From contig NZ_CP133264.1 of NCBI RefSeq assembly GCF_030915445.1, positions 434,001-498,000 of the forward strand: a stretch of DNA of 64,000 nucleotides, given 5' to 3'. Within the stretch, counting starts at the first letter, position 1. Every line of letters begins with the position of its first letter. Source of the stretch: Clostridium sp. OS1-26 (GTDB lineage Bacteria > Bacillota > Clostridia > Clostridiales > Clostridiaceae). A program made the position numbers and the translations under genes. Positions 46,544-55,926 of the stretch are shown piece after piece. A model generated the notes under the pieces. It was not told the origin of the DNA. It saw nothing but the letters and a program-made list of their open reading frames with translations, and ran no database searches.

Positions 46544-46884
46544 CCTGGAGGCCATTGAAGTGATCTGCCACCTAAAATATGAAAATGAATATGAGATACT
46601 GTTTGCCCTCCATCTTCTCCACAATTAGAAACAATTCTATATCCTGTTTCATCAACACCTAACTTTTTAACAATATCTTTAGCAGTTACAAATATATGTG
46701 CTATAACTTTTGAATCTTCTTCACTAACTTCATTTAAACTACTTATATGCTTTTTAGGTATTATAAGAACATGAACTGGAGCCCCTGGATTTATATCTTT
46801 AAAGCTTAAAACCATATCATCTTCATAAACTTTTTCACATGGTATTTCACCTTTTGCTATCTTACAGAAAATACAATCTTCCAT
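46540..46884 (-). CDS. HIT family nucleotide-binding protein
   Basis: 114 residues of the HinT branch. CIFCKIAKGEIPC at the N-terminus (zinc Cys pair), and the histidine triad HIHFHILGGR near the C-terminus, followed by the usual end LQWPPG. Family members hydrolyse adenosine phosphoramidates. ATG preceded by AAAGGAGG. The stop codon falls at the edge of a dispersed repeat, but the protein end is normal. Confidence 0.95.
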   Translation of the reverse strand: MEDCIFCKIAKGEIPCEKVYEDDMVLSFKDINPGAPVHVLIIPKKHISSLNEVSEEDSKVIAHIFVTAKDIVKKLGVDETGYRIVSNCGEDGGQTVSHIHFHILGGRSLQWPPG

Positions 46885-46970
46885 AATTTCACCTCCTTTG
46901 ACTTTATAATATTCAATATAAATCTAAAATATCCTCCTAAAATCAAACAATAATTTAAAAAAACATGACT

Positions 46971-47135
46971 TAAGGTATCTGAAATAAAATAACAAGTCAA
47001 AGATGCGACGGATATTTTGTATCAGACAAGAAGACAGGTTCCGCAGATAGTCGAACCTATCTAAAGGTTCTGCCGGCGCAGTATGATGCAAAATAGACTA
47101 GCATACTGACTAGTTATTTTTTGAAGATGCCTTAT
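46971..47135. repeat. MITE-like element, full-length (copy 4)
   Basis: 165 bases: TAAGGTATCTGAAATAAAATAAC ... GTTATTTTTTGAAGATGCCTTA ends; inner TATTTTGTATCAGACAAG and TATGATGCAAAATA in inverse orientation. It aligns with 41276-41439 throughout. No open frame inside. Confidence 0.8.
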
Positions 47136-47160
47136 AATGTAATTTAATCAGATATTTCCT

Positions 47161-48462
47161 TTAAATTAGCTCTCCTACTATAAATTCTTTTCTAACTTCA
47201 GTTAACTTAGTTCTTACAATTTTTCCTTCTACATTACAACTACTTTTTGATACTACCTTAATATAATTAGGTGTGTATCCTTCATAGGAGGATTCTTCCC
47301 CATTGTGTTTTTGTTCATACAGAACATCCATAGTCTTTCCAATTAACTTATTCATAAATTGATCTTCCAGTTTCATGTCTAATTCGATAAGCTTACTGCT
47401 TCGTTCATCTTTTATGTTTCCATTTACCTGTTCTTTCATTACAGCAGCTTTTGTGCCTTTTCTTGGGCTATATTTAAACACATGCATTTTTGAAAGCTCT
47501 ATACTCTTTAAAAATTCATATGTGGTATTAAACTCCTCTTCAGTTTCTCCTGGAAAACCAACTATTATATCTGTAGTTATAGAAACATCTTCTATATTTT
47601 TTCTTAGACCTGCAACTATATCTTTATATTCCTTTGTGGTATAGCGTCTATTCATCCTTTTAAGAGTTTCATCACAACCACTTTGTAATGATAAATGAAA
47701 GTGTGGACAGAGTTTCTTTAACTCACTAAGATTATCTATAGTTCCTTCTGTAAAGAATTGTGGGTCAATAGATCCTATTCTTATTCTTTCAATGCCTTCA
47801 ACATTATCTAGTTCTTGAAGTATTTTCACTAAGTTCCAATCTCCTTCTAGGTCTGCACCATATGAAGCTATATGTATACCCGAAAGAATTATTTCTTTAA
47901 ATCCGTGTTCTGCCAGCTCTTTAGCCTCGCTAATAACCTTCTCTGGTTCTTTGCTACACACTGCTCCTCTAGCAAATGGAATTAAGCAATAGGAGCAAAA
48001 TCTATTACAACCATCTTGGATTTTTAAAAACGCTCTCGTCTTATCTTGATATTCGCTTATATTTAAATTCTCAAAAACATTATTTTTAAGTACATCGTTA
48101 ACCTCAATTATCTTTTCTCGTTCTTCCCTTGCTCTATTCACCCAATATACTATATCACCTTTGTTTCTAGTGCCAAGCACTACATCAACACCTTCTATTT
48201 TAGATACTTCCTCTGGGGCAATCTGTGAATAACAGCCAACAACCGCTATTACTGCCTCCTCATTTTTTCTTCTTGCTCTGCTTACCATTTGTCTAGATTT
48301 TTTATCGCCAATATTTGTCACGGTACAGGTATTTATGACATATACATCGGCATACTCTTCGAAAGGTACTAATTCGTATCCTTCTTTTTTAAATTTTTCA
48401 GTCATAGCTTCAGTCTCATACTGATTGACTCTACAACCTAAAGTGGTAAAAGCGACCTTCAT
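47161..48462 (-). CDS. mtaB: tRNA t6A37 methylthiotransferase MtaB
   Basis: 433 residues from ATG (MKVAFTTLGC) with GGAGGAAGA upstream. N-terminal MTTase domain with three cysteines (LGC, NTC, GCYSQ), radical SAM core with CNRFCSYC, and C-terminal TRAM-like domain. It converts t6A37 to ms2t6A in ANN-decoding tRNAs. Placed after prmA and rsmE, the common clostridial order; the spacer holds the paired hairpin repeat described at 48477-48645. Confidence 0.96.
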   Translation of the reverse strand: MKVAFTTLGCRVNQYETEAMTEKFKKEGYELVPFEEYADVYVINTCTVTNIGDKKSRQMVSRARRKNEEAVIAVVGCYSQIAPEEVSKIEGVDVVLGTRNKGDIVYWVNRAREEREKIIEVNDVLKNNVFENLNISEYQDKTRAFLKIQDGCNRFCSYCLIPFARGAVCSKEPEKVISEAKELAEHGFKEIILSGIHIASYGADLEGDWNLVKILQELDNVEGIERIRIGSIDPQFFTEGTIDNLSELKKLCPHFHLSLQSGCDETLKRMNRRYTTKEYKDIVAGLRKNIEDVSITTDIIVGFPGETEEEFNTTYEFLKSIELSKMHVFKYSPRKGTKAAVMKEQVNGNIKDERSSKLIELDMKLEDQFMNKLIGKTMDVLYEQKHNGEESSYEGYTPNYIKVVSKSSCNVEGKIVRTKLTEVRKEFIVGELI

Positions 48463-48476
48463 TAAATTCTTCCTCC

Positions 48477-48560
48477 CTTTAGTCGGAACACTGAGCAATT
48501 AAGATTACTCGCTCCCGCTCGCTAATTGCTCGTTAAAGCCCATTTAGGGCTTTAACCTCC
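48477..48560 (-). repeat. Two-hairpin repeat unit B (adjacent to mtaB)
   Basis: 84 bases on the minus strand: GGAGG, stem 1 GTTAAAGCCC / GGGCTTTAAC with loop TAAAT, stem 2 GAGCAATTA / TAATTGCTC with a 21-base loop containing GCGA and ATCT, then AGTGTTCCGACTAAAG. The next GGAGG is the mtaB ribosome binding site. It is a tandem partner of unit A with compensated stem changes. Confidence 0.8.
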
Positions 48561-48645
48561 TTTTAGTCGGAACACTGGGTAACTTAAGATTTTCGCTTCC
48601 ACATCACAAGTTACCCGTAAAAGTTCATTTAGAACTTTTACCTCC
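48561..48645 (-). repeat. Two-hairpin repeat unit A (overlapping the rsmE 3' end)
   Basis: 85 bases: GGAGG, stem 1 GTAAAAGTTC / GAACTTTTAC with loop TAAAT, stem 2 GGGTAACTT / AAGTTACCC, then AGTGTTCCGACTAAAA. The first 21 bases encode the last residues of RsmE and its stop. Against unit B, stem 1 differs at three base pairs and stem 2 at four, each time with both partners changed. Confidence 0.8.
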
Positions 48646-49383
48646 TAAATCTCCTAGCTCATACATTATTAAGGATGTACATACAAAACCTGCAGTTTCT
48701 GTTCTAAGTATTCTAGGTCCAAGAGTAATTATATAGGCACCTAATTCTTTTAGAACATTTATCTCATCTTCTTCAAATCCACCTTCTGGTCCGATTATTA
48801 TACCGATTTTATTTATACTATTTTGAGCTATATCTCTCACAACCTTTTTTATTCCATATCCTTCCTCATTTTCATAAGGAACCAAAATTAAATCAAGTTC
48901 TTTAAGTTGTGTTAAAAGCTGTTGAAATTCTAAGGGACCATTTATTTTTGGTATTATACTTCTTTTACTTTGTTTACAAGCTTCAAGTGCAATCCTTACC
49001 CATCTATCTAGCTTTTTAAACTCTCCTATTTCATTTTTAACTACAACTCTCTCAGTTATTATAGGAGTTATTTCTTTTACTCCAAGTTCTGTAGCCTTTT
49101 GCACAATTAAATCCATTTTACTGGACTTAGGAAGTCCTTGAAATAGGTAAATCTCTACTGGACTTTCATTATTTAAATCTAATTTTTCTTTTAGGCTTAC
49201 AATAACTTCTTTTTTATCTATTTTCTCTATAATCCCCAAAAATTCTTCGCCTTCACAGTTATTTATGCTAACTTTTTCACCTTCATGAAGTCGTAAAACC
49301 TTATATATATGTTTTACATCATCACCTTCAATATATGCTCTATCGCCAGTTATGTTATTCTTTTCAACAAAGAACTTATGCAT
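48625..49383 (-). CDS. rsmE: 16S rRNA (uracil(1498)-N(3))-methyltransferase
   Basis: 252 residues. N-terminal PUA-like domain (HKFFVEKNNI, HIYKVLRL), C-terminal SPOUT domain with the trefoil-knot motifs IIGPEGGFEEDEI and LGPRILRTETAG. It methylates U1498 of 16S rRNA. ATG lies 21 bases after the prmA stop, so they are one transcript. The C-terminal GGKSSK is encoded by a repeat unit, so the original end may have been slightly different. Confidence 0.95.
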   Translation of the reverse strand: MHKFFVEKNNITGDRAYIEGDDVKHIYKVLRLHEGEKVSINNCEGEEFLGIIEKIDKKEVIVSLKEKLDLNNESPVEIYLFQGLPKSSKMDLIVQKATELGVKEITPIITERVVVKNEIGEFKKLDRWVRIALEACKQSKRSIIPKINGPLEFQQLLTQLKELDLILVPYENEEGYGIKKVVRDIAQNSINKIGIIIGPEGGFEEDEINVLKELGAYIITLGPRILRTETAGFVCTSLIMYELGDLGGKSSK

Positions 49384-49404
49384 AACATTACCAACCTCTT
49401 TCCA

Positions 49405-50340
49405 CTAGTTTTTAGCTACAATACAAACCCATTCTCCATCTACATTTACTTCTTCTATTTTAAATCCACATTCTTCAAGCTTATTTACTACGTCATCTTT
49501 TCTTTCTCTTATAATACCTGAAGATATAAATAGACCTCCGGTCACTATGAATTTTTTAACTTCTTCAGCTAGGAATATTATTACATCTGCAATTATATTA
49601 GCTATAACTATATCTGCTTTTCCATCAACTACTTCCATTAAATTTCCGTGCATTATTTTTATATTGTCTATGTTGTTATATTTAACATTTTCTCCTGCAG
49701 ATTTTACAGCTACTGGATCTAAATCAACTCCTATTGCTTCCTTTGCTTTAAGCTTTGCTGCTGTAATAGCTAGAATTCCTGATCCAGTTCCTATATCAAA
49801 AACTACGGACTCAGGTTTAACATATTTTTCTAAAGCCTTAATACACATTCTTGTAGTTTCATGAGTTCCTGTGCCAAAAGCCATTCCTGGATCAAGTTCT
49901 ACAATAATCTCATCATCTTTAACTTCATAGTTTTCCCAAATAGGTTTTACTACTACTTTTTCTCCTATCTTAGCTGGCTTATAATACTTCTTCCAATTAT
50001 TTTCCCAATCTTCTTCATTTACTTTACATACTGTAATTAATCCTTTGCCTTTATCTATTCCAAACTGCTCTAAATTATTAATACTGTCCTTTATGTATCT
50101 CAAGTATTCATCCATATGTTCATCCTGTTTATAATATCCTTTAACTATTGCACCATCCTTTACAAGTAGCAAAGTTTCATCAAAGTAATCCCAATCTCCG
50201 GGATTTTTTTTCTTAAATTCTATATCCTCTGGGTCCTCTATAGATACCCCTTTGACTCCAGTATTGTAAAGTATACCCGAAACAGCCTCTACAGCTTCGC
50301 TGCTCGTAACTATCGCAACCTCTATCCATTCCTTATCCAT
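49405..50340 (-). CDS. prmA: Ribosomal protein L11 methyltransferase
   Basis: 311 residues. N-terminal substrate-recognition domain ([14 protein letters not shown]), then a class I methyltransferase domain with [28 protein letters not shown] and NIIADVI. It methylates ribosomal protein L11. It follows the dnaJ terminator and probably starts the prmA-rsmE-mtaB unit. Confidence 0.96.
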   Translation of the reverse strand: MDKEWIEVAIVTSSEAVEAVSGILYNTGVKGVSIEDPEDIEFKKKNPGDWDYFDETLLLVKDGAIVKGYYKQDEHMDEYLRYIKDSINNLEQFGIDKGKGLITVCKVNEEDWENNWKKYYKPAKIGEKVVVKPIWENYEVKDDEIIVELDPGMAFGTGTHETTRMCIKALEKYVKPESVVFDIGTGSGILAITAAKLKAKEAIGVDLDPVAVKSAGENVKYNNIDNIKIMHGNLMEVVDGKADIVIANIIADVIIFLAEEVKKFIVTGGLFISSGIIRERKDDVVNKLEECGFKIEEVNVDGEWVCIVAKN

Positions 50341-50425
50341 AAGTTACCTCCACAAATTTTAATAATTTACAATTCACATATAAGGATTTTTTCCGTAAGA
50401 AAATAAAATCCTTCCTCATTGTCCA

Positions 50426-50480
50426 TTTATAATTACTAACAAATCTACTTTATAATTACTAACAAATCTACTTTATAATT
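50426..50480. repeat. 23-bp tandem duplication
   Basis: TTTATAATTACTAACAAATC plus TAC is present twice in direct succession with the start of a third copy, in the dnaJ-prmA spacer. Probably a slippage product; it may lie in the prmA promoter region. Confidence 0.8.
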
Positions 50481-50513
50481 ATAACCTGTCTCTGTCAATA
50501 TATAATATTATCA

Positions 50514-50561
50514 TAAAAAAACTTTGTTTCTTCTAAAATAGAATTAAGAAGAAACAAAGTT
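50514..50561 (-). terminator. dnaJ terminator
   Basis: 15-bp stem AACTTTGTTTCTTCT / AGAAGAAACAAAGTT followed by T7 on the minus strand. It closes the heat-shock operon. Confidence 0.9.
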
Positions 50562-50565
50562 CATG

Positions 50566-51696
50566 CTATTTAAAACTATCTTTTATTTTATCTACGAAAG
50601 ATTTTTTATTTCCTTCACCAGTTGGAGTTTCTCCACTAGCTTCCATGAACATTTCTAGAGCTTCTCTTTGCTTTTGGTTTAGATTTTTAGGTATATCTAC
50701 TATTACATTAACATATTGATCTCCTCTACCATGTCCGTTAACCCTTGGAACACCTTTACTCTTTAATCTAAATATAGTTCCTGGTTGAGTACCAGCTGGT
50801 ATCTCATATTTGACATCTCCATCTACTGTAGGGACTTTTATTTCTGTACCTAATGAAGCCTTTGCAAAGCTTATGTGAGTATCGAAGTAGATATCAGTAC
50901 CCTTTCTTTTAAAGGTTGCATGAGGAGCAACTCTAATATTTACATATAAATCTCCTGCTGGACCGCCATTCGTGCCATGTTCTCCCTGACCTCTCATAGG
51001 CATTACATTTCCTGTATCTACACCAGCTGGAACATTTATCTTTATCTTTCTTTGTTTTCTTACTTTTCCTTTGCCCTTACATTCATTACAAGGATCTGTT
51101 ATTATAGTTCCTTTACCTGCGCACTTATCACAAGTACTCATACTTACGAAGCTTCCAAGCGGTGTATTTCTTTGAGTTCTTACTTGGCCAGTTCCACCAC
51201 ATTTATCACAAGTTTTCGGATGACTTCCTGCTTTTGCTCCAGTACCACCGCACTTATCACAACTCTCACTTCTCGTAATATTTATTTGCTTTTCTACTCC
51301 AAAAATCGCTTCTTCAAAAGTTAAGTTTAGAGTATACTCAAGGTCCGCCCCTCTTTCAGGACCATTTTTTCTTCTTCCTCCTCCTGAGAATCCACCACCA
51401 AAGAAGGAATCAAATATATCTCCAAACCCTCCAAAATCTGAGAAGTCAAATCCTCCTTCAAATCCGCCTCCGTTGAAATCAGTTGTTCCAAACTGATCAT
51501 ACTGAGCCTTCTTCTGAGGATCTGACAGTACCTGATAAGCTTCATTTAGTTCCTTAAATTTTTCCTCTGCTTCTTTGTTATCAGGATTTCTATCTGGATG
51601 GTATTTTAGTGCTAATTTTCTAAATGCCTTTTTAATTTCATCGTCGCTTGCGCCTTTTTCCAGCCCAAGTATCTCATAATAATCCTTTTTTGCCAT
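50566..51696 (-). CDS. dnaJ: Chaperone protein DnaJ
   Basis: 376 residues. J domain with HPD (YHPDRNPDN), Gly/Phe-rich linker (about 75-110), four CxxCxGxG zinc repeats ([42 protein letters not shown]) and two C-terminal beta domains. It delivers substrates to DnaK and stimulates its ATPase. Separated from dnaK by 297 bases that hold a MITE-like copy and a hairpin. Confidence 0.98.
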   Translation of the reverse strand: MAKKDYYEILGLEKGASDDEIKKAFRKLALKYHPDRNPDNKEAEEKFKELNEAYQVLSDPQKKAQYDQFGTTDFNGGGFEGGFDFSDFGGFGDIFDSFFGGGFSGGGRRKNGPERGADLEYTLNLTFEEAIFGVEKQINITRSESCDKCGGTGAKAGSHPKTCDKCGGTGQVRTQRNTPLGSFVSMSTCDKCAGKGTIITDPCNECKGKGKVRKQRKIKINVPAGVDTGNVMPMRGQGEHGTNGGPAGDLYVNIRVAPHATFKRKGTDIYFDTHISFAKASLGTEIKVPTVDGDVKYEIPAGTQPGTIFRLKSKGVPRVNGHGRGDQYVNVIVDIPKNLNQKQREALEMFMEASGETPTGEGNKKSFVDKIKDSFK

Positions 51697-51797
51697 CCCT
51701 TATTTTTCACCACCTAATTAATAGATTAAATAAAATTATTTCTTAAATTTCACTAAAGATTGTACCCTTATTACCATAATTGAATTGTAAACTCCCA

Positions 51798-51871
51798 TAA
51801 GACATCTGAAAGAAAATAACAACTCAAAATAGCCCATCATACTGGTTAGTCATTTTTTTCAAGATGCCTAA
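51798..51871. repeat. MITE-like element, short form (copy 5)
   Basis: TAAGACATCTGAAAGAAAATAAC and TTTTTTTCAAGATGCCTAA ends flank CTCAAAATAGCCCATCATACTGG. It looks like a full-length element with an internal deletion, retaining AAAATAG and CATACTGG from the 3' part. Confidence 0.7.
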
Positions 51872-51907
51872 CCTACTGATGTATATCTACAAATTGTTTA
51901 TTACTTA

Positions 51908-51941
51908 AATTAAGGGAGGAGTATGAACTCTTCCCTTAATT
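51908..51941. other. Hairpin between dnaK and dnaJ
   Basis: AATTAAGGGAGGAGT / ACTCTTCCCTTAATT stem with a 4-base loop but without a strong T-run on the minus strand. It could be a partial terminator or an RNA processing site that lowers dnaJ relative to dnaK. Confidence 0.5.
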
Positions 51942-51993
51942 ATTAACAATTTACATTATACACACATATTATTAAAGAGTGAAGAGGAAATAA

Positions 51994-53850
51994 TTATTTA
52001 TCATCTTCTACTTTGAAATCAGCATCTACTACATTATCATCTTGCTTTGTTCCAGCATTAGCTCCACCCATGTTGTTTGGATCAAAGCCTGCGCCTGCAC
52101 CTGCACCCTGTGCATTAGCATCTTGATATAATTTTGATGAAATTCCGTAGAATGTCTGAGTTAACTCTTCAGTAGCTTTCTTTATAGCTTCCAAATCATT
52201 TCCATCTTTAACTGCGTTAACAGCCTTTACTTGATCTTCTATTTTAGCTTTATCTTCTGCTGACACTTTGTCTCCAAGCTCTTTTAATGTCTTTTCAGTT
52301 TGGTAAACAATTTGATCAGCATTATTCTTAACTTCTATTGATTCTTTTCTCTTTTTATCTTCCTCTGCATGCTTTTCAGCTTCTTTAACAGCCTTTTCTA
52401 TTTCGTCATCATTCAAGTTAGTTGAGGCAGTAATTGTTATATTAGCTTCTTTTCCTGTTCCTTTATCTTTAGCAGATACGTTAACTATACCATTAGCATC
52501 AATATCAAATGTAACTTCTATTTGTGGAATTCCTCTTGGAGCTGGAGCTATACCTGAAAGTGTAAATCTTCCAAGAGTCTTATTATCAGCAGCCATTTGT
52601 CTTTCACCTTGAACAACATGTATTTCAACAGATGTTTGACCGTCTGCTGCAGTTGAGAAGACTTGACTCTTTCTTGTTGGTATAGTTGTATTTCTTTCGA
52701 TTAATGAAGTAGAAACTCCTCCTAAAGTCTCAATACCAAGTGTTAGAGGAGTAACATCAAGAAGTAATACATCTTTAACATCTCCAGTTAAAACTCCCGC
52801 TTGGATAGCAGCTCCTACTGCAACACATTCGTCTGGATTAACTCCCTTTGAAGGATCTTTTCCTGTAAAGTCTTTAACAGCATCTTGAACTGCTGGTATT
52901 CTTGTAGAACCTCCAACAAGTATAATCTTATCTATTTGGTCTATTGTAAGTCCAGCGTCATTTAATGCCTTTCTCATTGGTTCGATAGTTCTTTGTACTA
53001 AGTCATGAGTTATTTCATTAAATTTAGCTCTAGTTAAATTCATATCAATATGCTTTGGACCAGTTGCATCTGCTGTTATAAATGGAAGGTTTATGTTTGT
53101 TTGCATTGAAGCAGATAGTTCTATTTTAGCTTTTTCAGCAGCTTCTTTTAATCTTTGAAGTGCCATTTTGTCATTTCTTAAGTCTATTCCATTTTCAGCT
53201 TTAAAAGTGTCAGCTATATAGTCCATAACTTTTTGGTCAAAGTCATCTCCACCAAGCTTCGTATCACCATTTGTAGCTTTAACTTCAAATACACCATCAC
53301 CAAGTTCTAGTATTGATACGTCGAAAGTACCGCCACCAAGGTCATATACAAATATTTTTTGGTTAGTATCCATCTTATCCATACCATAAGCAAGTGATGC
53401 TGCTGTTGGCTCATTTATTATTCTTAATACTTCAAGACCTGCTATTTTACCAGCATCTTTTGTTGCCTGTCTTTGGCTGTCATTAAAGTAAGCTGGAACT
53501 GTTATTACTGCTTGAGTAACAGTTTCACCAAGATAAGCTTCAGCATCAGCCTTTATTTTTTGAAGTACCATAGCTGATATTTCTTGTGGTGTATATTCTT
53601 TTCCATCTATATTTACTTTATGATTTGTTCCCATATGTCTTTTTATTGATATTATTGTTTTGTCTGGATTAGTAATTGATTGTCTTTTTGCAACCTGCCC
53701 TACTAATCTTTCTCCACTTGCTTGAAATGATACTACAGATGGAGTTGTCCTTGCTCCTTCAGCGTTTGGTATAACTACTGGATCTCCACCCTCCATAACA
53801 GCTACACATGAGTTAGTTGTTCCTAAATCAATACCTATTACTTTTGCCAT
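51994..53850 (-). CDS. dnaK: Chaperone protein DnaK (Hsp70)
   Basis: 618 residues. ATPase domain with [31 protein letters not shown] and [13 protein letters not shown]; substrate-binding domain from about 375; acidic disordered tail ending [15 protein letters not shown]-driven folding chaperone working with DnaJ and GrpE. AGGAGG precedes ATG. Part of hrcA-grpE-dnaK-dnaJ under CIRCE control. Confidence 0.99.
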   Translation of the reverse strand: MAKVIGIDLGTTNSCVAVMEGGDPVVIPNAEGARTTPSVVSFQASGERLVGQVAKRQSITNPDKTIISIKRHMGTNHKVNIDGKEYTPQEISAMVLQKIKADAEAYLGETVTQAVITVPAYFNDSQRQATKDAGKIAGLEVLRIINEPTAASLAYGMDKMDTNQKIFVYDLGGGTFDVSILELGDGVFEVKATNGDTKLGGDDFDQKVMDYIADTFKAENGIDLRNDKMALQRLKEAAEKAKIELSASMQTNINLPFITADATGPKHIDMNLTRAKFNEITHDLVQRTIEPMRKALNDAGLTIDQIDKIILVGGSTRIPAVQDAVKDFTGKDPSKGVNPDECVAVGAAIQAGVLTGDVKDVLLLDVTPLTLGIETLGGVSTSLIERNTTIPTRKSQVFSTAADGQTSVEIHVVQGERQMAADNKTLGRFTLSGIAPAPRGIPQIEVTFDIDANGIVNVSAKDKGTGKEANITITASTNLNDDEIEKAVKEAEKHAEEDKKRKESIEVKNNADQIVYQTEKTLKELGDKVSAEDKAKIEDQVKAVNAVKDGNDLEAIKKATEELTQTFYGISSKLYQDANAQGAGAGAGFDPNNMGGANAGTKQDDNVVDADFKVEDDK

Positions 53851-53973
53851 ACTAATTTACCTCCTAGTATTAAATGTACTTATCTTTCTAAATTTATATT
53901 TTTAAGAAATTTTCTTTTTTATTGAATATGTTAATATTAGTTAAACACATTGCTTGCGAAATAAGATTTCCCC

Positions 53974-54588
53974 TTAGTTAGCAACCTTAACCATACTATA
54001 TCTTAAAACCTTATCTCCTCTTTTATATCCTTTTTGGAAAACCTCAACTACTTGATTCTTTCCATATTGGTCATCCTCTATGTGCATAACAGCATTGTGG
54101 AAATTTGGATCAAATTCACCTTCATTTGAAATTTCTTCAACACTTAGTTTTTCTAAGGCACTTCCAAACTGCTTTATTGTAATTTCTATACCTTTTTTAA
54201 TATCTTCTGCGCTGCCTTCTACAGATATAGCTCTCTCTAAGTTGTCAAGAACAGGCAGCATTTCCTTTAGTACATCTTCACATGCATCTGTATATATTCC
54301 TTCTTTTTCTTTCGAAGTTCTCTTTCTAAAATTATCATATTCTGCATTTAATCTTGCTAATCTATCCTTAAGAGCTTCATTTTCATTTTCTATTTTATTA
54401 TTTTCATCTAACAGTTTTTGATTTTCTTCTTTTACCCCACTTAGCAAATCATCAAAGTTGGTTTCAACATCTTCGACTTTTTCGCTATTAACCTCTTCTG
54501 CATTATCAACTTCTTGTAAATTTTCTTCTTTTTCTAATGAATCAATACACTCATTTTCTTCTATTTTTTTATCCTCTTCATTAATCAT
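53974..54588 (-). CDS. grpE: Nucleotide exchange factor GrpE
   Basis: 204 residues. A long acidic N-terminal extension (residues 1-60), a coiled-coil helix (residues 60-110), then the GrpE signature NFRKRTSKEKE ... VLPVLDNLERAI and the beta wing with FDPNFHNAVM ... EVFQKGYKRGDKVLRYSMVKVA. It exchanges ADP on DnaK. Lies 45 bases after hrcA. Confidence 0.97.
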   Translation of the reverse strand: MINEEDKKIEENECIDSLEKEENLQEVDNAEEVNSEKVEDVETNFDDLLSGVKEENQKLLDENNKIENENEALKDRLARLNAEYDNFRKRTSKEKEGIYTDACEDVLKEMLPVLDNLERAISVEGSAEDIKKGIEITIKQFGSALEKLSVEEISNEGEFDPNFHNAVMHIEDDQYGKNQVVEVFQKGYKRGDKVLRYSMVKVAN

Positions 54589-54633
54589 TCACACGCCTCC
54601 TCCAATCTAGCATTTTCTTGATTGATATTATCT

Positions 54634-55671
54634 CTATTTATCATCATAATAAATGTTTGTTAGGATAAAGTTTAATTCTCTAACAACATTAGCCAACACT
54701 GAAATCACCTTTGAATAAGGCATTCTTGTAGGACCAATTACCCCTATTTCTCCAACTGGTCTGTCTTTTACATTATATACTGCGGATACAACACTACATT
54801 CTTCTGCACCTTCTATAAAGCTTTCTGTTCCAATTTTAATTGAGATGTTTGAAGAACTGTTAAGTAAGCCGCTAATTTTATCTTTATTATCCAATAATGA
54901 CAGAAATCCACGTGCCTTTTCTATATCTTTGTATTCAGGGTAATTAAAAATATTAGTTGCACCTTCCATATATATTTCGCCATTATCATCACTGCTTAAA
55001 CTTTCATATAAAACTGGAATTATAGCATTAAATATATCTTCATATCCTTCTAAATCTTTTTTCAAGTTATTTATAACTTCTAGATTTATTTGTTCGCAAT
55101 TTAAGTTTTTTAGTCTTGCATTTAATATATTACTTAATGTTGCTAATATATCAGAACTTACGGTTTTTCCCGCTCTTACAACATTATTTTTTATTATACC
55201 GCTATCCGTTATTATTACGAATAATATATTGTTAGAGTCTATATTTAAAAGCTGAACATATTTAATATAGCTCTTACTTACAGATGGTGTTTTTACAATG
55301 GATGTCAGATTAGTAAGCCCAGATAGAAGCGCTGTAGCTTGTTTAATTATCGTATTTACCTCGAATAATGCATTAGCTAAAATTTGATTTTTTATAATGT
55401 ATTCTTCTTCTGGAGTTAACTTAGGAATTTTCATTAACTTATCCACATATAATCTATAACCTTTATTTGATGGTCTTCTTCCCGCTGAACTATGAGGCTG
55501 TTCAAGATACCCCATGTCTTCAAGATCTGCCATTTCATTTCTTATGGTGGCTGAACTTATCCCTAAGTCATACTTTTTAGCTATGGTTCTGGATCCCACA
55601 GGCTCAGCAGTCATTATATAATCATTAATAATAGCCTGAAGTATTTTTATTTTTCTTTCATCCATTTCCAT
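54634..55671 (-). CDS. hrcA: Heat-inducible transcription repressor HrcA
   Basis: 345 residues. N-terminal winged helix (YDLGISSATIRNEMADLEDMGYLEQPHSSAGR), GAF-like domain and dimerisation region (GEIGVIGPTRMPY). It binds CIRCE, which is present 15 bases upstream of its gene, so the operon is autoregulated; GroEL is the usual folding partner. First ATG is used, with AGGTGAT upstream. Confidence 0.97.
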   Translation of the reverse strand: MEMDERKIKILQAIINDYIMTAEPVGSRTIAKKYDLGISSATIRNEMADLEDMGYLEQPHSSAGRRPSNKGYRLYVDKLMKIPKLTPEEEYIIKNQILANALFEVNTIIKQATALLSGLTNLTSIVKTPSVSKSYIKYVQLLNIDSNNILFVIITDSGIIKNNVVRAGKTVSSDILATLSNILNARLKNLNCEQINLEVINNLKKDLEGYEDIFNAIIPVLYESLSSDDNGEIYMEGATNIFNYPEYKDIEKARGFLSLLDNKDKISGLLNSSSNISIKIGTESFIEGAEECSVVSAVYNVKDRPVGEIGVIGPTRMPYSKVISVLANVVRELNFILTNIYYDDK

Positions 55672-55686
55672 AATATCACCTCTTTG

Positions 55687-55713
55687 TTAGCACTCATTAG
55701 TGTTGAGTGCTAA
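55687..55713. promoter_or_regulatory. CIRCE operator
   Basis: TTAGCACTC, nine bases, GAGTGCTAA: a perfect match to the HrcA-binding inverted repeat, between the promoter and the hrcA start codon. Confidence 0.98.
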
Positions 55714-55726
55714 TCACTATGATTAA

Positions 55727-55755
55727 AAAATATCACTCATAATTTTATTTGTCAA
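55727..55755 (-). promoter_or_regulatory. Sigma-A promoter of the hrcA-grpE-dnaK-dnaJ operon
   Basis: Minus strand TTGACA, 17 bases, TATTTT, with CIRCE beginning 13 bases downstream of the -10 box, i.e. at the transcription start. Confidence 0.8.
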
Positions 55756-55926
55756 TGTTGTATAAATTGCATTATATAATCAAATAAAATGATTTATCGA
55801 ATTTTAAATAAATAATTATATAATTTCTCCATTTTGCTCGTGATTTCTAGTCATATTTATATTTTTTGTTGATATATCACAATTTTAGCCTTATTTCTTT
55901 AAAATTAAGGTAGCCTAATACGTTAA

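Noticed and set aside
48477-48645. Short reading frames inside the two hairpin units (MNFYG and MGFNEQLASGSE)
   Set aside because: They start behind GGAGG but are not conserved between the two units, while the base pairing is; structure, not coding, is maintained.
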